From contig JABYQR010000168.1 in assembly GCA_022592445.1 (NCBI GenBank), forward strand, positions 1 to 64,000: a stretch of 64,000 nt of DNA. The letters are read 5' to 3'. The notes under the pieces are model-generated. The model did no database searches, had not been told where the DNA came from, and saw only the letters and a list, made by a program, of their open reading frames with translations. Positions 1 to 10,382 of this stretch are shown in pieces. The translations under genes were made by a program, and so were the position numbers. The stretch comes from Cytidiella melzeri (lineage: Eukaryota; Basidiomycota; Agaricomycetes; Polyporales; Irpicaceae). The number at the start of each line of letters is the position of its first letter. Positions within the stretch are counted from its first letter, which is position 1.

Positions 1-265
1 GTAAGCTTGAGATGTACAGACAGTTCACAAGCCTGATGCAACTGCCCTTCTGCATGTTGCGGAGAATGTGATTGAGGCCTGCATTGACCATCTCATTGTT
101 CAGCCACTCCTTCAAGAGAAACCGTGCCAAGTCTTTCATTGTCAGGTGGACTGCGGGACCAAACTCAAGCACCAATCCTGTCCATTGCAGCACCTCAAGC
201 AACTTCTGACATTCCATTGTGAGTGCTGCGCAGGCAGGTGAGAGTTTGAAGTTTCTTTGAGCCAT
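1..265 (-). CDS. N-terminal part of a Ulp1/C48-like cysteine protease of the Y element (incomplete)
   Basis: An open frame starts at an ATG at 265-263 and stays open to the edge for 88 codons. It contains WLNNEMVNAGL followed by a run ending VNCLYISSL. This resembles the entry to the Ulp1 (SUMO-protease) catalytic domain, where a WL(N/D)(D/N)E..(I/V)N motif precedes the catalytic His-Asp-Cys. Those catalytic residues would lie outside the window, so activity cannot be judged. Ulp1 proteases are a known passenger of large fungal DNA transposons (CACTA- and KDZ-type), which fits its place in Y1. A short chance frame in decayed DNA is the alternative. Confidence 0.42.
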   Translation of the reverse strand, partial: MAQRNFKLSPACAALTMECQKLLEVLQWTGLVLEFGPAVHLTMKDLARFLLKEWLNNEMVNAGLNHILRNMQKGSCIRLVNCLYISSL

Positions 266-794
266 GCTACGTGGGTAGACCAGGCTCATCCATGCTCAAC
301 ATAAGGTGTCATTTGCTGCTGCTGCTTTTCAACCCACAGAGGATACCGCTGTGATGGATCTGAAGGGAGGCAGATCAAGCGAGCACTGTTGAGCCAGGCG
401 TTGTCAAATGCCGCGTGCAGCCCTGAAGCTGAAGCCACCAATGCCCATACGTGATGTTGAACACCCAAGAGCTGGTGATGTTTGTTTCAGAGCAGAGCGG
501 TGGGATTGTCAAGAGCAAAACTAGGCTGCTCTCTGATTCGAGTGCGGAAACCAGTATAAATGGTGAGAAGTTGTGAGACAGTTGCATCTTGTGGTAGTAA
601 GAACAAGGCTGCATAGTGAAAGGGTACTTGGCGGGCTGCATTTCACACATGCTTCACGTAGATTGGCATGCAGTTGTTCCACGCTTTCCTGCTGAGACAC
701 TAACACACCCCCTGGACACAGAGAGACCAGGCACAAACACACCAGACCTCGAGGAAGGTGATCATGTGTGTGAATAGTAACAGGAGCAGAGTGA
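266..794 (-). other. Y1 interior without a recognisable gene
   Basis: This stretch joins the Ulp1-like frame to the Copia insertion site. The part from 794 down to about 700 matches 31150-31227 of Y2. Several short frames exist but none shows a family motif, so I assign no gene. It may hold decayed upstream exons of the same transposon gene. Confidence 0.45.
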
Positions 795-799
795 ATATG

Positions 800-1145
800 T
801 GTTGTTAATCCAGGGTCCACCGAGTGATGCACCAATGCGCTCATCCACGATTGGCCGCGTCTTCCGCCCAACTCCGTCTGCATCCATTTCCTCTTTTCTA
901 TTTGTATTGGTATGTTCCGTTTCGGTAATGCTATTTTCTATGTGCATAAATTTCATTCTATTATCCCGCTCTCCACTTCGTTCTGCAGACCCGCTCATAA
1001 TGACTTAACCACCGCCTTCCTACTTATTACTTTATTCTGATATTCCGCTTTTAGTAAAAGGTATAAAAACTCATGTATAGTCGCAGTTTCAATTTTATCA
1101 TCTCATTGCTCATTCTCGTGTGCATTTGCCCTGCTCATTACAATA
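800..1145 (+). repeat. 5' LTR of the Copia element
   Basis: 346 bp, near-identical to 15571-15916. It starts TGTTGTTAAT and ends ATTACAATA, with short inverted ends. A TATA-like GGTATAAAAAC lies near 1060 and is the likely promoter. Confidence 0.93.
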
Positions 1146-1157
1146 GGTTATGAGCCC
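1146..1157 (+). other. Primer-binding site of the Copia element (initiator Met tRNA, half-molecule type)
   Basis: Directly after the 5' LTR stands GGTTATGAGCCC. This is complementary to the anticodon stem-loop of initiator tRNA-Met (GGGCTCATAACC, anticodon CAT), the half-tRNA priming arrangement known for Copia-class elements. Its position immediately next to the LTR supports the reading. Confidence 0.7.
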
Positions 1158-1287
1158 CGAGCTCTGAAACGCACACTCTATCTCTTCAAAATCTTGACTT
1201 GATCACTTGTTCTCAAACTCAGGCGACAATACGTTGGCATTACGCCCTTAGACCGCATCCCATCATAAACTCTATCACTCCAACATT

Positions 1288-2328
1288 ATGTCAACCTTGA
1301 CCACCGAAGGCTCTGGGTCCTATATTATTGACCCACTTCGAGGCACCGATAATTATATTACATGGCACGTTCAAATCTCTGATATACTCACAGACATGGG
1401 TCTATTAGAATACGTCAACGGCAAAAATACAAAGCTGGCTGATAAAGCCTTGCAAGCCGATTGGACAAAGAAGGACCGCAAGGCGCTTACCATCATTCGC
1501 CTTCAAGTATCAAACAATATGATGGCGCATGTCGTCTCCACCGAGACTTCCAAGGACGTGTTTGATGCGCTGTCCAACGTTTTCAATAATGAAGGAGCTG
1601 TTGCTCTTATCACCCTACGTCGCCGCTTTTTCAGATACATAATTGCCGATGGTGCAAGTCTCGAAGAGGAAATCCGCAAGATCAAGGGTCTTTGGCAGGA
1701 AATCAACTTTATTCAGAAGAACAAGATCTCCAATAACAAGTTAGCGTCCATTATTTGAACGGCGCTACCATCATCTTGGGACCCCCTTGTCTCATCTATT
1801 ACACTCGATAATAACATTACGTCAGCAAATCTCACAGGCGGTATTCTACAGGAAGAAGAACGACGGAAGGATTGCGTAACCTCTGATACGGCGTTATATA
1901 CCAACCAGCCGAAGAAATCTAAATTTAGAAAAGGTGTGTTTTGTCACGGCTGCGGCCGAGAAGGCCACATCAAATCCGAGTGTTGGGATGAGGAGAAGAA
2001 GGGAAATGGTCAGAAGTCTGGAAAGAAGGAAAAGAAGGAAAGCAATGGAAAGAGGCATGGGAAAGGGCAAGGCCAAAAGGAGTATTCCAACGTCACCACC
2101 AAGGACAATTCAAAAGAAGAACCTGATGAGTACAATTTCCTAATGGAGGAAGAAGACTGTTTACTCGTCTTGCAAGCGGCCTGGATTGGTGATACCGGAT
2201 CAACTTCACACGTTGTGAATGATCAATCACTATTCATTACTTTCTCCCCAGGCGCAAGCTACATCCATGGCGTCGGGAATTGTTCTACACTCGGACGAGG
2301 TAACGTTTGCATCAATTTCATCACCAAC
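1288..2328 (+). pseudogene. Copia Gag and start of protease (broken)
   Basis: The frame opens at ATG 1288 with a Copia-type Gag (LRGTDNYITWHVQISDIL). It stops at TGA 1756-1758, where the next residues (TAPPSSWDPLV) show the protein should continue, so a CGA-to-TGA change is likely. Downstream comes a CCHC zinc knuckle, CHGCGREGHIKSEC (about 1940-1981), a lysine-rich stretch, and the protease active site DTGSTSHVV (about 2190-2215). The reading is then cut at 2328 by LTR X1 and resumes at 12532. Confidence 0.88.
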
Positions 2329-2499
2329 TGTTACGAACGGTCTCCACACCCTATTATTTTCCTTTACTTCTTCGATTGCCTTGATAACCAGTTATCTTCT
2401 TTACAATTGTCTTGACAATCCAACTCGTCTTTCCTCCATCATCCCCTGATCCACATTGCCTCCGTTCAACACGGACTATTATGTTATCAGTTACCTTCT

Positions 2500-3256
2500 T
2501 GACACGGAGACAAGGCTCGACGTGACAAACAGGGACACGAAGTGGATGACGACGAAGTGGTGGTGGTAGGCGTGAAGCTCAATACTCTCACCAGCTATAA
2601 ACCTTATACAGATGTCTAGCCCAGTAAAGACCAAGTTAGTATTGGGTACTACTAGCTATGTAGTACAGGAGGGGTTTGCTTACCTAGCCCAGTAAAGACC
2701 AAGAGGTCGAGATGGGGGCTAGGAGCGTACATGTAGCTGCTTATATAGACTTCAGGGACCTGCGCACAGACCATGTTGAGGGCAGGCTTTGCAAGAAGCC
2801 ATGTGAACGAAGAACAAAAGGACTACCTAAAGGAGAACAATAGCTATTGTCTAGACCTTGCCAAGAACTCTATCCGTGAGAGAATCTATCTAAAAGGAGA
2901 CCAACTATTGTATTCCATTCCCACACCTGTGAGAACATCTTTCCATAAAGAGAACAATAAGGAAAGAACAATAAGGAGCCCATGTGGACAGTATCTATGA
3001 CGTCAAACCCTAGCTATGGGCTGAGCCATGTGCTTGTAGCCATGTGGTCTTACTTAAGCTAAGTCACATGCCAGTGTGACGTAGTAGCAAGTAATGTGAC
3101 CGTGTGAAGCGTCTAAGCCACGTGATACGGGCGCTTAATAGACGTGCAAAGGAGTTTATGCAGAGAGAATTGAAACTGGGTTGTAGCCCGGAGTTTTACA
3201 GATAAAAACAAGAGGTAAATTGCGAAAATTAAGGGCTAGTCAGGCCATCCATGACA
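2500..3256 (-). repeat. 3' LTR of the Gypsy element (family G LTR)
   Basis: Starts TGACACGG and ends ATGACA on the plus strand. On the minus (transcribed) strand TCTATATAAGCAGC, around 2735-2750, is the likely TATA box. The motif CTTGGTCTTTACTGGGCTAG occurs twice (2703-2684 and 2635-2616), bounding a 68-nt GT-AG leader intron. Other copies of this LTR lie at 11224, 18671, 21051 and 27418. Confidence 0.93.
2616..2683 (-). other. Putative leader intron in the G-family LTR, bounded by 20-nt direct repeats
   Basis: On the minus strand the exon end is ...GGGCTAG, then the donor GTAAGC. The acceptor end 68 nt later is an exact copy of the preceding 20 nt, ending CTAG. The matching intron in the other LTR is 11340-11406 (67 nt). 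The arrangement is what a tandem duplication containing AG|GT would leave. Splicing itself is inferred, not shown. Confidence 0.5.
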
Positions 3257-3269
3257 TTACCCCCCTCCT
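3257..3269 (-). other. Polypurine tract of the Gypsy element
   Basis: The minus-strand sequence AGGAGGGGGGTAA lies directly beside the 3' LTR, the expected position for the plus-strand primer of reverse transcription. Confidence 0.75.
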
Positions 3270-3421
3270 AAAATCGAGCGTCCTCGCGAAGCATCACTGT
3301 GCTGTGGTGATAGAGGTCTTCTACCCGTCTACAGGGATTCAGCAGAATTGCCCCGATTGTCTAGTCAGAAGGATGCTAGGAAGTTTCTCCCCTTCTGGTG
3401 TCGTTGACTCGACGTTACCCG

Positions 3422-5569
3422 TCAGTGTGATGTTCTTGAGATATCCAGACCGATGTGTTTGCCTTCATCCCAGCTAAGATCGTATGTAGATGGATAGATT
3501 GTGCGAAGGAAAGCGGGGTCGGTCTGGGTATTGAATTCCCGAAAGTGCGAGCGGAGATCCGCGAAGAGTGAAGCTTTGATGACCCGGGGCGCTCCGGGGT
3601 TTGCTTTGTAGAAGTCGTCAATTGCTTCTTGACTATTCTCGAGGTTTTCAACTGGTTCCCAGCTATTGTGTCCGTCTGAATACCCTTCCCATTTGACTAG
3701 GAATTGCAGTTTCTTCCATCGTCCGTGTAGCCTGCTGTCTAGCACTTTCTCGACAACGTACTGCTCTTCTCCGTCTATGACAATAGGATCAGGAGGTGGA
3801 GGTACGTCTTTGCCGTTGTCGTGCCAGGGACTTAGACGGTTGATGTGGAAGACAGGGTGGATTCGGAGATAGCTAGGTAGATCGAGTTTGTAATCGAGAT
3901 CACCAATGCGTTCGATGACCTTGTAAGGGCCAAGTTGTCGAGGACCGAGTTTAGGGGTAGCCTGGTGGATCTGGACGTTCTTAGCGTTTAGCCAGACCAT
4001 GTCCCCTACTTGAAAGACGTGTGGAGAACGCTTCTCAGACTCGTAGAGTTGCTTCATCTTTTCTTTGCTTAGACGAAGAGCTGCTTCGGTCTCCTTTCGT
4101 ACTCGAGCCATATTATCAAGGCGCTCATCGAGTGATGGGATATTGCTTCGCTTGCCGACTGGTATGGTGAAGTCGGGGTGATATCCATAGATGACCTCAA
4201 ACGGTGTTTGTGAATTACCCGCATGTACTCGCGAGTTGAGTGCAAACTCAGCCGCCGGCAGATGATCGACCCAGTCGTCTTGTCGTTGCTGACAGAATAG
4301 ACGTAGGTACTGTTCGATATCCTGGTTTTTGCGTTCGACTTTGCCATTTCCTTGCGGATGATAGGCGGTCGTAAAACCAGTCTCTATGCCTAGGCGGTGA
4401 TAGAGCGCACGCATGAAGCACGCTGCAAACTGGGGTCCTCGGTCAGAGAACACCTTCTTGGGAATGCCGTGAAGTCGGAATACTTCTTTGTAATGTAGAT
4501 CGGCAATCCCCTCAGCGTTAACCTTAGTGGTAGTAGGGATGATGTGTGTTTGATCGGAATAATGGTCGACGTAGACTGCGATCGAATCAAATCCCTTAGA
4601 GGGTGGCAGCTGAGTGATGAGATCCACTCCGATGTGTTCCCAAGGTCCGGCCGGAGTTTCCTGAGGCTGTAGTACTGCTTTAGGGTGTGGAGCTGACTTG
4701 TAGCGTTGACAGCGATCACAACCTAGTACGTAAGTCTCGATGAAGGCATTCATCTTTGGCCACCAATAGTGTCGTGAGACTAGCTCTATGGTGCTGTGTT
4801 TGCCCGGATGACCAGCCGTGGGTGTGTCATGGCAAGATTTGACGATTTCATGACGGAGCTCTTTGTTGTTAGGGATGTAGAGTTTTCCCTTGTAATAGAT
4901 GAGCCCGTCACTCTCTTCCCATTCGAGTAAACCGCTGACAAGTTTGCGAGGACCCTTCTTGCGAAGGGTAGCGAGAGCTTGTGCGACTTCTGCTTCTTGC
5001 TCCGTGCATTCTCGGATCTTTGATTCGAGTGGAGAAGCAGTGGCAAGCGCACTGGTAGCGAGGATCCGGAAGTGTTCCGGTTTCAGTACCACCTGATCCT
5101 TGTTGTCTTCTTCGTCCGTGACAGCGTGAGAGTGAAGACAAGAGAGAGGATCAGCGTGTATCATGGTACTACCGGGCTTGTGTACCAACACGAAGTCGAA
5201 GTCAGCCAAAAGTAATGACCAACGTGCTTGACGTCGAGTGAGGTGTTGCGCAGTCTTCCAGTACTGCAGGTTTGCGTGATCTGTCCAGATCTCAAACGGT
5301 TCCTTGAGCCCCTCAAGGTAATGGCGCCAATCTTTGAGAGCCTCGGTGATTGCTAACATCTCCCGATCAAAGATTTCATAGTTACGCTCTGCTTCAGTCA
5401 TAGAGGCGGACCGGTAGGCGATAGGGTGGTAGAATCCATCTTCCTTCGATTTCTGGGAGATGATTCCACCGGTCGCATAGCCCGAAGCATCGACTTCTAG
5501 ACGTGTAGGGAGTTCAGGGTCCCAGACTGCCAAGATAGGCTTAGTGGTAAAGGCCTTCTTTAGCAACGT
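3422..5569 (-). pseudogene. Gypsy Pol, C-terminal half: RT connection, RNase H, integrase, chromodomain
   Basis: An uninterrupted frame of about 714 codons. In order: end of RT/RNase H (LEVDASGYATGG, TDHANLQYW), the HHCC zinc region of integrase (H..TPTAGHPG to CDRCQRY), the catalytic core (GVDLITQLPPSKGFDSIAVY, then SDRGPQF and ERKNQDIEQYL giving the D-D-E set), and a chromodomain (KWEGYSDGHNSWEPVENLEN) near the C-terminus. Chromodomains guide integration to marked heterochromatin in this clade. The upstream half of Pol is separated from it by W1, so the protein as a whole cannot be made. Confidence 0.92.
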
Positions 5570-6159
5570 TGTGACACTGAGTCACGCTTCAAACTAAGAA
5601 CAACCTTAAAGACAACACCACCAACCACGAAGTGGCAATAGAAGTGCAAAGGTGTGGAAGCGCGGAAGTGTTAAAGTAAATGCGAGGTGGCCTAAGAGTC
5701 CTAGTTTTACCTGTGCTATAGGAGCGACAAGGTTTTTGTGATAAAGTTTTATATGAAGGGAGCTTGACGGGCAACTACCACGCGTATCGCGGGTAAAAGG
5801 GGCAAGTCGGCGCGGTGAAAGCGAAAGAGTTATAGCGCGGCTCCAAGAGAGCGCGCGTGAAAGGTCGCGGCTTGTAGGAAAACGGCGCGCGGAGGGACGC
5901 AGAAGATAAACGTAGACGCAATATGAATCTCAAACACAAAACGCGGTCGCTGGTGAAGATGAATTGGTCGCTGTAAAACGCGGGCGCGGTGAAAGTGAAC
6001 GCAGTAAGCTCGACGCAGTGAAGATGAAACGCAACGCAGTAACGCAGTAAAATAACGCAGTTAAAAAGCAAACGCAGTACGAAAAAGCCGAAAGGAAACG
6101 TGAGAGAAAGATAAACTAATGGCGCGCGAGTCGCAGCGGAAGGCTATGTGAGATCGCAG

Positions 6160-6687
6160 TCAAGTGGACTCGACAGACTGCGCGCGGGGGCGGTAGTGTA
6201 GAACAACACCTCCCGAGCGGCGATGCGTATTACAGGCAAATGCGTGGCCAACGACGACGTTGGCTGAGCTGGTAAGGTTGAACTGTACTAGTTCGCACTC
6301 GTGCTCCTCGCCTTCAAAGTCTGGAGATAGCCAGCAATCTGGGTGCGGTGCGCGCGGGCGATCGCAGTCGAGTGGGACGAAAGGTCCTGTGCGTAGGGGA
6401 ACTGGGTGATCGCTCTGAGTGTCGCAATAGGAGCAGTTATCAAGCGAGTCCGCGACGGAGGCGACGGACGACGCTGGCGAGGGTGATTTAGTAGTTGATC
6501 TCTCAGGGGAGACCGTAGGCGCTGCTGAGGGTTCCGGCGGCGGCGTGGGCGCGGGGATGATGGGGTAACGGCGTAGAACCTCGCGCGGGCGCGGGCGGTA
6601 AGGGCAGCGACCGTCGGGCAGGTGGGGAACAGTTGGACAGCAACGGCAGACTCGAGGCGGGTTGTCGTTGGTAAATGCCGCGGACAT
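6160..6687 (-). CDS. W-family small Pro/Cys-rich protein of unknown function (175 aa)
   Basis: The ATG at 6687 opens a 175-codon frame, MSAAFTNDNPPRVCRCC..., with a proline-rich middle and a conserved C-terminal half: NCSYC, TGPFVPLDC, VVVGHAFACNTH and SGGVVLHY. The same C-terminal half is encoded by W2 (22208-22609) with many synonymous-type and CpG-decay differences, so the protein was under selection or at least a shared coding unit. Paired cysteines and a histidine suggest metal binding, but this is inference. I recognise no family. A TATA box lies about 150 bp upstream. Confidence 0.62.
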   Translation of the reverse strand: MSAAFTNDNPPRVCRCCPTVPHLPDGRCPYRPRPREVLRRYPIIPAPTPPPEPSAAPTVSPERSTTKSPSPASSVASVADSLDNCSYCDTQSDHPVPLRTGPFVPLDCDRPRAPHPDCWLSPDFEGEEHECELVQFNLTSSANVVVGHAFACNTHRRSGGVVLHYRPRAQSVEST

Positions 6688-6833
6688 AAACGTGGGAAAG
6701 GTCGCAGTGAGACAACGCAGAAGAAGCTACAGCTATGGGCGAAGAGACTCCCTCGACGCGAACGCAAAGCGTAAAGTGAACTCTGGAAACTGGGGTGGGG
6801 ATTGATTGATTCTCTACGCAGTACAAGCAACAC

Positions 6834-6847
6834 CTTTTTATATACTC
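6834..6847 (-). promoter_or_regulatory. TATA box of the W1 gene
   Basis: The minus strand reads GTATATAAAAAGG about 150 nt upstream of the ATG at 6687. This spacing suits a fungal promoter with a 5' leader of about 120 nt. Confidence 0.55.
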
Positions 6848-7422
6848 TGAAGACCCTCTCCTAAACCTTTCCTTCTATGTCCTAAACCCAAACGCGAGAG
6901 CGAGGAAACGGGGTGGCAGAATACTTCCGTCTGCGGAGGCAAAATGTCCAGCGAGTCGACGCCCGGCGGGACACAGCGTTGGTCGACGCGGCGTAGCGGC
7001 GCGCGCCCTTGCGCTGAAGAGGCGCCAACCGTCGCGAGCAGGTGATGAGGCGCCGTCCAGGAGTTGCACAGCGTGGCGTGATAGGAGTCTTCCTGAAACG
7101 GGGTTCGCGCGTCAAGTTTCTTCTACCGTTGGTCCGACCCGCGTCCGAAACTCTTGGTGGCTGGCCGGCCCATGCTCCGACGCAAAAGGGGCGTGTCTGT
7201 GAGCCAGAGTTCGGTGCGATTCCTCGGCCTCGGATGTTTCCGGCGTATTGCTCCTTGTCAAGTCCTCGGATCCTCGGCGGACTCCTCGTGACCCCGGCGA
7301 ATTCCTCGTGCTCGTGACGCTGGGAAAGTGGAGGGACTTGCCGCACAAGATGACGCGGGCCGCGCAAATGGCGGGCTGCTGCCGTTTCTCCGCGCCTAGC
7401 CGATTTCCGGGCGTATCAACGT

Positions 7423-9067
7423 GAAGGCAGTCTCTTGTGCTAGACCCCAGACGAATGGTACGTCCTTCTTAGTAAGGTCATGTAGAGGCCGCGCGTGCTT
7501 TGAGAAGTCTTGGATGAAGCGTCGGTAGAAGTTGGCAAACCCGATGAACCCTCTAACTTCTTTGAGGTTCTTGGGTGTGGGCCACGTAGAAACTGCTTGG
7601 ACTTTGACAGGGTCCATAGCTACTTCGCCGGCGCGGATGATCAACCCGAGGTACTCGATCTCAGATTTCTCAAACTCGCACTTTTCCGGCCGGAGGTAGA
7701 GATCGTGCTGTTGAAGTCGCTCGAGGACTTCATGTACAACCTTGCGATGCTCTGTCAGGTTGTTGCTCCAGATCAAGATGTCATCTAGATAGACAGCCAC
7801 CTTGCCCTCGGCGACGAGGTCGGCGAAGATGTTGTCCATCAGAGCTTGGAAGGTAGCGGGTGAGTTCGTGAGACCGAAGAACATGACTTTAGGTTCGAAG
7901 AGTCCTCAGTTGGTAACGAACGCCGCTTTGTACTCATCTCCTTCTTTGATGCGGACATTGTGATATCCCCAACGAACATCGAATTTGGTGAAGATCTTTG
8001 CACCCTTGAGCTTGTTGATGATGTCGGTGGCAAGCGGTAGAGGGTAGCGGTTTTTCACAGTGATGTCGTTGAGTTTTTGATAGTCCTGAATAAGTCAGAG
8101 TTTGTTATCCTTCTTTTTGATGAAGAAGACCGGAGAAGCCATCGGAGACTTAGAAGGCGTAATGTAACCTTTTGATAGGTTCTCCTGAATGAACTTGTCA
8201 AGCTCGGCTTGTTCGTTCAGGGGCATAGGATAAACTTTCGATTTGATGGTCTCAGGAGCGTCTGGTTTGAGATCAATCGAATGGTCCCAGGGCTGATGCT
8301 GGGGTAGCCGATTAGACTCTTCCTCAGAGAAGACTTTAGCGTGTCTGTGATACTCTGATGGAACAATGTCTTCGAAGGAGCGCTGAGCTTTAGCTTCGTT
8401 TGCTTCGGCAGCAAGCTTAGTAGAGTAGGTGAAGCCGGCCATACACCAGACTTCGTCAGTGGTGTCTTGGATGATACCGGCTTTGACCCACTGCCTACGT
8501 TCTTTGCGATTACCATCAACCTTCTGGAAAGGTTCATCAGGAGATTCTTCCGAGCCGCTCGGAATTGTCATTTCTCCTTTTTCCCAGTTGACAGTAGGGT
8601 TTACGCGCTTGAGCCATGGTAGCCCAAGAATGACGTCTTCTGGACCTAAGTCCGTGACGAGAAACTCTGCCTTTTCCGTGTGATCTCCGACTGTGAGTGT
8701 AAGGCGAACGAAGTGCGTTAATCCGCCAGCTTTATTCTTAGTTCCGTCAATGTTATGCAATGAGATAACCCTTTCGAGCGGGTGCTGAATAATCTTATGC
8801 TTCTTGACAACTGGTGACTGATGAATAAAGCCGTAGCTCCCGAATCGATCATTGCAGGAACGCGAATGCTTCTATTCAAACCTTTAACTAGTACATGTAC
8901 ACGGAAATGAGATGATAACCGATCTAGCGACGATATAGTACATGCGGAGATAGTAGATGATGGGCATGGAGTAGACATTGTATACGAGGAAGACGAGGAG
9001 GGCAACGAAGGAGGCAAGGATAGGGTATCTGGGGGACTCGCAGCTGCGGCTGTGTCACGAGTCCGCT
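7423..9067 (-). pseudogene. Gypsy Pol, N-terminal half: protease and reverse transcriptase (broken)
   Basis: The protease active site MIDSGATALF lies at about 8852-8823. RT follows: SPMASPVFFIKKKDNKL, then a TGA at 8097-8095 where the family has Arg, then [24 protein letters not shown], a second TGA at 7908-7906 (VTN*GLFEP, normally Arg), then FFGLTNSPATFQ and the catalytic VYLDDILIWS. Both stops fit CGA-to-TGA at CpG. A frame change lies between protease and the next block near 8750. The frame runs to the W1 insertion. Confidence 0.88.
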
Positions 9068-10311
9068 TCAAAAAACCGCATTGATTTTGGCTGCCATCTC
9101 ATCCATTTGCTTTTTCTGGATGTCCAGCATGTCCTTGAGAGCAGCAATCTTAGCATCCTTGTCACTGGATGCGTCTTGCTTCGGTGCAGTAGCGGTCGAC
9201 GAGGTCGACGAGGTCGCAGCGACTTTTTGTCCCTTAGGGACGCCTTGAAGCCGTTTCAGGCAAACTGCCCCCCAGTGACCGGTACCACCACAGTGATTGC
9301 AAACCGGGTCGTCAGGGTGCTTTGAGTCCCTCTTCTTGTGGTTCTCGGATCCACAAACCGAGCAGCGCTTGCTCATTTCCTTCTTCCATTTCTGGAAGAT
9401 CTCCTGTTTCCCAGACCCGCAAAGAGTGAGTCAAACGAGGCGGAGAAACGGGATGCGTCGATCTCCATTGCATTGGGATCACGGAACGCTTGCTGGTGGG
9501 ACTTGCCATGTCCCGAGGAACTGTCTACCATGACCTTCCCAGTGCTGTTGCGTAGATCGCCAGCTGAGCGTCTACTGCCTTGCACTGGTCCTTCAGTGCG
9601 TCGTAAGTTGTGGCGCGGGTCTGGAAGTAAGAGACGCGCTGAAGGTATTCCGTACTCAAGCTCGACTTGAGACGGTCGAAAAGGTCCTGCTGGCTCCAGC
9701 CAGTGCGAGGGGCCCAGGTCTCGAACTCCGAGATGTGGGCGGCGAACGTTTTGTTACCCTGCTTCATGCCGGTAACCTTAGTCTTGGCTTCCATGACTGC
9801 GTCAATGGGCTCAAATTTTGCCTTAAAGGCCTCGATAAAAGTGTCCAGTTGTTACCAAATGCTGGTTTGGAGTTGGCCAGCTCCTCGATATGAGGGCGAG
9901 CCCAGTCGGCAGCGTCGTCTTGCATGAATGATAGGGCGCTGGTGATGAGTTTGTGAGGATCAAAGATCCTCGCGCCGTTGTTATCCAGCCGGACTTGTCC
10001 TTGGGCATCCTGCTGGAAGAATGCTTTGCCCTGATTCTGCGCCCAGACGATGAACGGTGTCGGAAGAGCCTGGCTTCTGACGAGGTTTTCCCCTTAAAGG
10101 AGACCAGCTTCTCAACAATACTCCGTTCCCTGGAGCCGTGAGTAGCAGCGACAACCGCTGGCGTCTGTGCGGCGGCGAGTGCAGCCACCTGATTGGTAAG
10201 GTCAACCATCCTTTGTGTCAGGACGCCCAATATATTTAGGACGTCTTGCTGGCTCAGGTTGGCGACTGGGGCAACTGGGGCAGCAGGGGCGGCGGGCTGG
10301 TTGGGATCCAT
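9068..10311 (-). pseudogene. Gypsy Gag with two zinc knuckles (frameshifted)
   Basis: Starts MDPNQPAAPAAP at 10311. The capsid-type region SEFETWAPRTGWSQQDLFDR (about 9740-9680) is typical of the retrotransposon Gag family. At least two frame changes are needed (about 10090 and 9830) to read it through. Near the C-terminus are CSVCGSENH and the CCHC knuckle CNHCGGTGHWGAVC (about 9310-9260). The frame ends with DMLDIQKKQMDEMAAKI, a likely short coiled coil. Confidence 0.82.
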
Positions 10312-10382
10312 GTGAAGAAATGTATGCAATTGTTACAAAACTGTGGACTGTCTAGATCCACTCGAAGTAGCTATCTTATTAA

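Larger units (their letters stand above)
5570..7418 (-). mobile_element. W1: 1.85-kb GC-rich element with one small gene, inserted in the Gypsy RT/RNase H junction
   Basis: Excising this block restores the Gypsy frame exactly (ETAFTLLKKAFTT). CAACGT stands on both sides, so a 4-6-bp duplication is likely but its length is ambiguous. Ends on the minus strand are TGATACGCC and GTGTCACA, an imperfect inverted pair. The first is shared with Y1 and Y2. The element has a TATA-led gene (6160-6687) followed by a long tail rich in CTGCGTT-like motifs. A decayed relative, W2, lies at 22191-23134. No transposase or RT is present, so it is probably non-autonomous. It is far richer in CpG than its surroundings, hence the youngest layer of the nest. 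Confidence 0.8.

Noticed and set aside
2773..3000. 75-codon frame (MLRAGFARSH...) repeated at 11496-11723 and 21323-21550, and in reversed G LTR copies
   Set aside because: It lies antisense to transcription of the G LTR and is present only because the LTR is repeated. No family motif.
6288..6833. 181-codon frame overlapping the W1 gene on the same strand
   Set aside because: Another frame of the same GC-rich region; only the 6160-6687 frame is conserved in W2 and has an ATG downstream of the TATA box.
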